Shown in pieces: positions 59,836 through 64,000 of a DNA stretch of 64,000 nucleotides. Position numbers and translations under genes: made by a program. The notes below the pieces were generated by a model. It ran no database searches, was not told the origin of the DNA, and worked only from the letters and a program-made list of their open reading frames with translations. Position 1 is the first letter of the stretch. Each line of letters opens with the position of its first letter. Source of the stretch: Nocardioides islandensis (lineage in GTDB: Bacteria > Actinomycetota > Actinomycetes > Propionibacteriales > Nocardioidaceae); NCBI RefSeq assembly GCF_015352455.1, contig NZ_JADKPN010000007.1:169060-233059 (forward strand), written 5' to 3'.

Positions 59836-60543
59836 TCAGCGGAGCTCGCAGCTCTTCCGTACCTCGGCGGTGCAGACGTCCTTGCCGGCGCGGCCGACCG
59901 CGCGGTCGTGACCGGGGCCACCGGTCAGCACGTCGTCGACCGGGCTGCCGGTGAGGACGTCGTTCCCGGGACCGCCGGACGCCAGGCGCAGCCCGTCGTG
60001 GTTGTCCCCGCCGGCGACCAGGCCGAGGCGGAGCACGTCGTCGCCGTCCTTCCCGGTGAGCAACGCCCCGTCGGTCGACCGGGCGACCAGGAGGTTGTCG
60101 GCCTTGGTCCCGTAGACGTTCACCCGGTGCCCCGACACGACGGCGTCCTCGAGGCTCCCCAGCCCGACCTGGAGGTGCACGTCACCGACGTCCCAGGTCG
60201 CCGACGAGTCCAGCTTCACGTCGATGTCGGAGTCGACGACGAGGACGATCGTGTCCTCGCCTCCACCGGCCCGGACCGGGTACGTCGGCGCGTAGAGCGT
60301 GCCCGCGCTCGCGTCCACGACCACGCAGACCACGTCGTCGCCGGCTCCGGCGTTCACCGATCCGGAGGAGGCGTACGGCGCCAGGATGACGTCGTCACCC
60401 GGCGTACCGGTGATCGTGGTGTCCGGCTGTCCCTCGATGGTGACGGCGAGCCCATGGCAGGTGGCGGCAGCGTGGACGCTCGTCGGCGTCGCCACGAGGG
60501 GCGCGGCGAGCAGCGCGGTCAGGGCCAGGATCCGGGCGTGCAT
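59836..60543 (-). CDS. Secreted RTX-like calcium-binding protein
   Basis: 235 residues. Signal peptide MHARILALTALLAAPLVATPTSVHA with likely cleavage near residue 25. Nonapeptide-like G-x-G-x-D repeats: GTPGDDVI and AGAGDDVV near the start, GGPGNDVLTGSPVDDVLTGGPGHD near the end, enough for a few calcium-binding beta-roll turns. Cys residues (ATCHG, DDVVCVV, DVCTAEVRKSCELR) may form disulfides, unusual for RTX proteins of Gram-negative bacteria. Function unknown; no type I secretion genes nearby, so Sec export. Confidence 0.82.
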   Translation of the reverse strand: MHARILALTALLAAPLVATPTSVHAAATCHGLAVTIEGQPDTTITGTPGDDVILAPYASSGSVNAGAGDDVVCVVVDASAGTLYAPTYPVRAGGGEDTIVLVVDSDIDVKLDSSATWDVGDVHLQVGLGSLEDAVVSGHRVNVYGTKADNLLVARSTDGALLTGKDGDDVLRLGLVAGGDNHDGLRLASGGPGNDVLTGSPVDDVLTGGPGHDRAVGRAGKDVCTAEVRKSCELR

Positions 60544-60582
60544 GGGCCGACGATGTCATCCCCGCCACACGCGGGGGAAGGG

Positions 60583-60608
60583 ACAGGGATCGCACAGGAA
60601 AGTCACAG
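60583..60608 (+). promoter_or_regulatory. ACAG direct repeats at 11-bp spacing upstream of an OmpR-type gene
   Basis: ACAG at 60583, 60594 and 60605, the last two within CACAG. OmpR/PhoP-family regulators bind direct repeats one helical turn apart, so this is a candidate autoregulatory site, 23 nt before the start codon of the regulator. Confidence 0.45.
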
Positions 60609-60630
60609 CATCTTGGGACAGGCTGTGGTC

Positions 60631-61338
60631 ATGGAGCTGACCCGCCCGGACGGTACGCCGCTGCGCGTCCTCGTCGTCGACGACGAGGTGAACATCGCGG
60701 AGCTGATCTCGATGGCCCTGAGGTACGAGGGGTTCGAGGTCGCGACCGCCCACACCGGGACCAAGGCCGTCAGCGTGGCCAAGACCTTCCGCCCCGACTC
60801 GGTCGTGCTCGACATGATGCTCCCCGACTTCGACGGCATGGAGGTGCTGCGCCGGATGCGGTCGTCCGACCCCGGCGTGCCCGTCCTCTTCCTGACCGCC
60901 CGCGACTCCGTCGAGGACCGGGTGGCCGGCCTGACCGCCGGCGGGGACGACTACGTGACCAAGCCGTTCTCGCTGGAGGAGGTTGTCGCGCGGCTCCGCG
61001 CGCTGATGCGGCGTACCGGCGCCCACCAGTCCTCCTCCACCTCCGTGCTCGTCGTCGGCGACCTGATGATGGACGAGGACAGCCGCGAGGTGACGCGGGA
61101 CGGGCAGGACATCGCGCTGACGGCGACCGAGTTCGAGCTGCTGCGGTTCCTGATGCGCAACCCCAAGCGGGTGCTGTCGAAGGCCCAGATCCTCGACCGC
61201 GTCTGGAACTACGACTTCGGCGGCCAGGCCAACGTCGTCGAGCTGTACATCTCCTACCTGCGCAAGAAGATCGACGCCGGCCGTGAGCCGATGATCCACA
61301 CCATGCGCGGTGCCGGGTATGTCCTGAAGCCGGCCTGA
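60631..61338 (+). CDS. OmpR/PhoP-family response regulator
   Basis: 235 residues. Receiver with VLVVDDE, phosphoacceptor Asp61 in VVLDMMLPD, FLTARDS and VTKPFS (conserved Thr and Lys); winged-helix DNA-binding domain from about residue 140 (LTATEFELLRFLMRNPKRVLSKAQILDRVW; RGAGYVLK). Overlaps the histidine kinase by TGATG. Close in pattern to MprA/TcrX-type regulators of mycobacteria. Confidence 0.93.
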   Translation: MELTRPDGTPLRVLVVDDEVNIAELISMALRYEGFEVATAHTGTKAVSVAKTFRPDSVVLDMMLPDFDGMEVLRRMRSSDPGVPVLFLTARDSVEDRVAGLTAGGDDYVTKPFSLEEVVARLRALMRRTGAHQSSSTSVLVVGDLMMDEDSREVTRDGQDIALTATEFELLRFLMRNPKRVLSKAQILDRVWNYDFGGQANVVELYISYLRKKIDAGREPMIHTMRGAGYVLKPA

Positions 61339-62816
61339 TGGACCGTTTCCGATCGCTGGCGTCCCGGCTGGTGCTGACCGCGGTGGTGCTGGTCGCCGTG
61401 GTGTGCCTACTCATCGCGGGCGCGACCACGCTGGCCATGCGGAGCTACCTCAACGGTCGTCTCGACGACCAGGTGCGGGAGTCCCTGGCCCGCGAGATCC
61501 GCGAGCCCCGAGGACCGGGGGACGGCCCGCAACGGTTCTCCTCCGTCGGCAGCCTGCGGGCGACGTACCCGCAGGGCCTCCAGGCCGCGGGTGACGTGGT
61601 CGCGGACAGCGACGAGGACGACGTCGGGCCCGCACCCGAGGACCTGGGTCGCGCTGCTCTCGACCAGCTCGCCGCGGTCGCGGTGGACGGCGAACCGCAC
61701 GACCTGGTCGTGACCGGCGAAGGTGCGTACCGCGTCATCGCGACGAAGGTGACGTTCCTCCTCACCGACGGGACGAGGGTTCCAGGGGTGCTGGTGGTCG
61801 GCCTGCCGTCCGGCAGCGTCGACCAGACGCTCGGCAGCCTCATCGGCTGGGAGGTGCTCCTCACCCTGCTGGGCGTCGCCGCGGCCGGCACGGTGGCCCT
61901 GGTCGTCGTACGGCGCCAGCTGCGCCCCCTGCGCGAGGTCGCCGCCACCGCCCACGCCGTCGCCGAGCTGCCGCTGGCGTCCGGCGCGATCACGCTGGAC
62001 GAGCGGGTCCCGGCGCACCTGACCGACGAACGAACCGAGGTCGGCCAGGTCGGCTCGGCTCTCAACACGATGCTCGACCACGTCGGTTCGTCCCTCCAGG
62101 CGCGGCACCGCAGCGAGCAGCAGGTGCGGCAGTTCGTGGCCGATGCCTCGCACGAGCTGCGCACGCCGCTGACCACGATCGCGGGGTACACCGAGCTCGC
62201 CCGCAGGCGTCCCGACGACCGGGCTGCCACCGACACCGCCCTGGCCAAGGTCGAGGAGGAGTCCGCCCGGATGACCGCGCTCGTCGAGGACCTCCTCCTC
62301 CTCGCCCGCCTCGACTCCGGCCGTCCGCTCGAGTCCGAGCCGGTCGACGTCAGCCGCCTGCTCGTCGAGGCGGTGTCCGACCAACGTGTGCTGGCGCCCG
62401 ACCACCAGTGGCGCCTGTCGCTGCCCGAGGAGTCGGTCGAGGTCCGCGGCGACGAGCATCGGCTCCACCAGGTCGTGACGAACCTGCTGACCAACGCGCG
62501 CAAGTACACGCCGGCCGGCACCACCGTGACCGTGAGCGCCGGTCCCGGGGGCTTCTCCGTGCACGACGACGGCCCCGGCTTCCCCCCGGACCTGGTGGAC
62601 AAGGCGTTCGAGCGCTTCGTGCGCGGCGACGAGGCCCGGGTCCGGGCCGCCGGCGACGGCGGCTACGGACTGGGCCTGTCGCTGGTGACCGCGATCGTCA
62701 CCGCCCACGGCGGGACGGTCAGCCTCCGGTCCGCGCCGGGCGACACCACCGTCTCCGTCGCGTTCGGTGCGGCACTGCCGGCACCTGCCGGAGTGCCAGC
62801 CTCCGCTGATCCGTAA
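61338..62816 (+). CDS. Sensor histidine kinase of the OmpR pair
   Basis: 492 residues. TM1 at about 10-33, extracytoplasmic domain about 34-165, TM2 about 168-190, HAMP linker, then HisKA with His272 in VADASHELRTPLTTIAGY and HATPase with NLLTNARKYTP (N box), VHDDGPGFPP (G1), ERFVRGDEAR (F box) and GGYGLGLSLVTAIV (G2). Autophosphorylates and drives the regulator coded just before it. External ligand unknown. Confidence 0.93.
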   Translation: MDRFRSLASRLVLTAVVLVAVVCLLIAGATTLAMRSYLNGRLDDQVRESLAREIREPRGPGDGPQRFSSVGSLRATYPQGLQAAGDVVADSDEDDVGPAPEDLGRAALDQLAAVAVDGEPHDLVVTGEGAYRVIATKVTFLLTDGTRVPGVLVVGLPSGSVDQTLGSLIGWEVLLTLLGVAAAGTVALVVVRRQLRPLREVAATAHAVAELPLASGAITLDERVPAHLTDERTEVGQVGSALNTMLDHVGSSLQARHRSEQQVRQFVADASHELRTPLTTIAGYTELARRRPDDRAATDTALAKVEEESARMTALVEDLLLLARLDSGRPLESEPVDVSRLLVEAVSDQRVLAPDHQWRLSLPEESVEVRGDEHRLHQVVTNLLTNARKYTPAGTTVTVSAGPGGFSVHDDGPGFPPDLVDKAFERFVRGDEARVRAAGDGGYGLGLSLVTAIVTAHGGTVSLRSAPGDTTVSVAFGAALPAPAGVPASADP

Positions 62817-62872
62817 GGCAGTGGAAAGACCTCGGCCTGCCCCGTCCGGCGCGGCGGCGGGAGACTCGGGCC

Positions 62873-63493
62873 ATGCCGTACGGGTTTCACGAAGGCAGCC
62901 GCTCCCTGCAGGACCACTTCGACACGCGCAGGCTGGCCGACCGGATCGACGACCTGCTCGTGCACGACACGATTGCCGCCCACGAACGGGCGTTCATCGA
63001 GGCGCGGGACATGTTCTTCCTCGCCACCGTGGACGCCGACGGGCGCCCGACCTGCTCCTACAAGGGCGGCGCGCCCGGCTTCGTCCGGGTGCTCGACGAA
63101 CGCACTCTGGCGTTCCCGAGCTACGACGGCAACGGGATGTACCTGTCCCTGGGCAACGTGCTGTCCACCGGTGAGGTCGGCATGCTGTTCATCGACCTCG
63201 AGCGGGGCCACCGCATGCGCCTCGAGGGCACCGCGAGCATCGACCTCGAGGACCCGCTGCGCGCGGAGTACCCGGAGGCGCAGCTGGTCGTGCGGGTCCG
63301 GGCGCGCGCCGTGTACCCGAACTGCCCGCGGTACATCCACCGCTACGAGCAGGTACGTCGCTCGCGGTTCGTCCCGCAGGAGGAGTGCCTGACCCCGGTG
63401 CCGGAATGGAAGCGGTCCGCGTGGGCCTACGACTCCCTTCCCGAGCACGACCCCGCCCGCGATCCCGGGGATCGCGAGGTTCTCGGCCGCTAG
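62873..63493 (+). CDS. Pyridoxamine-5'-phosphate-oxidase-fold flavin protein
   Basis: 206 residues. FIEARDMFFLATVDADGRPTCSYKGGAPGFVRVLDERTLAFPSYDGNGMY (in parts) is the PNPOx/split-barrel core, here of the kind found in small flavin- or F420-dependent proteins, with ERGHRMRLEGTASI following. C-terminal CPRYIHRYEQV is typical of this subgroup. Probable FMN binding; substrate unknown. GGGAG lies about 9 nt before the ATG. Confidence 0.82.
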   Translation: MPYGFHEGSRSLQDHFDTRRLADRIDDLLVHDTIAAHERAFIEARDMFFLATVDADGRPTCSYKGGAPGFVRVLDERTLAFPSYDGNGMYLSLGNVLSTGEVGMLFIDLERGHRMRLEGTASIDLEDPLRAEYPEAQLVVRVRARAVYPNCPRYIHRYEQVRRSRFVPQEECLTPVPEWKRSAWAYDSLPEHDPARDPGDREVLGR

Positions 63494-63572
63494 CGTGCCG
63501 ACCCGGCAGAGGCACGATTCCCCAGGTCTTGCAGGCGTCATCGATGTCGGTGGTCGGTGCTTGGGTGGGTAC

Positions 63573-64000
63573 ATGAGCACGGCGGTGGTGGAGCGGTTCG
63601 AGGTCGTCGACCTCGATCCCAGCGGTGTGCTCGATGCGCTCTCCGACAGCGATGCCGAGGAGCGCCGGGCGACGGCGCGGAAGCTGGCGTTGGCCTACCA
63701 GTGGGCGGTGCTGCACCCCGCGACCGACCGCTCGAACGTCCTGGAGTCCCCGGAGTCGCTGGGTGGTGACGGGACACCGGAGGTGGCGGCGTTCACCGCC
63801 GAGCCGTTGGCGGTGCGGCTGCGGATCACCCCCGGGGCGGCCGCCGCGCTGATCGGCGACGCCCTGGACCTGGTGCACCGGCACCCGCGGCTGTGGCGCA
63901 AGGTCCAGGCGCTGCGGGTGCCGGCCTGGCAGGCCCGCCGGGTCGCCCAGCAGACCCGCACCCTCCCGTTGCCCAGCGCCCGGTGGGTCGACGACCAGCT
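63573..64000 (+). CDS. DUF222/13E12-type HNH endonuclease-family protein, N-terminal part
   Basis: 142 residues are inside the window; the frame is open at the right edge. MSTAVVERFEVVDLDPSGVL starts a helical DUF222 region with ARKLALAYQWAVLHP, RLRITPGAAAALIGDALDLVHRHPRLW and ARRVAQQTRTLP, a pattern of the repetitive 13E12 family in actinobacteria, whose C-terminus usually has an HNH nuclease domain (not visible here). These genes are multi-copy and often associated with genome variability. GGGTGGG precedes the ATG. Confidence 0.8.
   Translation, partial: MSTAVVERFEVVDLDPSGVLDALSDSDAEERRATARKLALAYQWAVLHPATDRSNVLESPESLGGDGTPEVAAFTAEPLAVRLRITPGAAAALIGDALDLVHRHPRLWRKVQALRVPAWQARRVAQQTRTLPLPSARWVDDQ

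Noticed and set aside
1..64000. CRISPR array, prophage or insertion sequence
   Set aside because: No regularly spaced repeats, no integrase, transposase, terminase or cas gene was found; the genes keep the same base composition throughout.

Overview
The window reads as chromosomal DNA of a high-GC actinobacterium, most likely Nocardioides or a close relative (inference). Codons end almost always in G or C, GTG starts and 1-4 nt gene overlaps are common, and many first genes carry a TAnnnT -10 hexamer 6-8 nt before the start codon, which implies leaderless mRNA. The heme genes are of the coproporphyrin type (hemE, an FAD oxidase, hemQ), and there are DUF3000, 13E12-type HNH and CTGGTCGAGG-type repeat sequences. 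No phage, insertion sequence, CRISPR array or rRNA was seen.

Left part (about 1-29.5 kb): an exopolysaccharide locus, interrupted by the housekeeping unit tRNA-Gln/glmU/prs. It starts with a PAP2-phosphatase tail, a glycosyltransferase/methyltransferase pair, a secreted beta-helix protein, a relic of a sugar nucleotidyltransferase and an uncharacterised tandem-domain protein. After glmU come a plus-strand unit (hexose dehydrogenase, GT4, cytidylyltransferase-like protein) and a long minus-strand operon (NDP-sugar epimerase, asnB-like amidotransferase, bi-domain oxidoreductase, heparinase/alginate-lyase-like protein, two Wzz-type chain-length proteins). A C-methyltransferase, a degenerate paralogue of it, an RmlC-like epimerase and a PIG-L deacetylase follow. 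The flank holds a regulatory set: a canonical LuxR-type response regulator, two atypical receiver paralogues (one without DNA-binding domain) and a membrane histidine kinase. A short element, roughly TTGAGGTAT often preceded by CCCCAA, lies upstream of four transcription units of this locus and may tie them together.

Middle part (29.5-45.5 kb): ATP-dependent ligase LigC with a small Usp-like protein; a six-gene translationally coupled surface-glycan operon (SDR lacking its catalytic Tyr, two methyltransferases, HpcH/HpaI-like aldolase, short GT2, GT-C-like membrane protein); a hypothetical protein coupled to a GT4-Stealth fusion; a sulfotransferase; a TrmH-type RNA methyltransferase; a LigD-type polymerase domain; msrB; and a second GT-C-like membrane protein behind a perfect palindrome.

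Right part (45.5-64 kb): heme and housekeeping genes (lipoprotein, hemQ, hemG, DUF4349 protein, hemE, DUF3000, RNase D), an orphan solute-binding lipoprotein, a MazF-like toxin next to an unexplained highly structured non-coding stretch, the HrpA helicase, an RTX-like secreted protein, an OmpR/histidine-kinase pair with ACAG repeats at 11-bp spacing upstream, a PNPOx-fold protein and the start of a DUF222/HNH (13E12) protein cut by the window edge.
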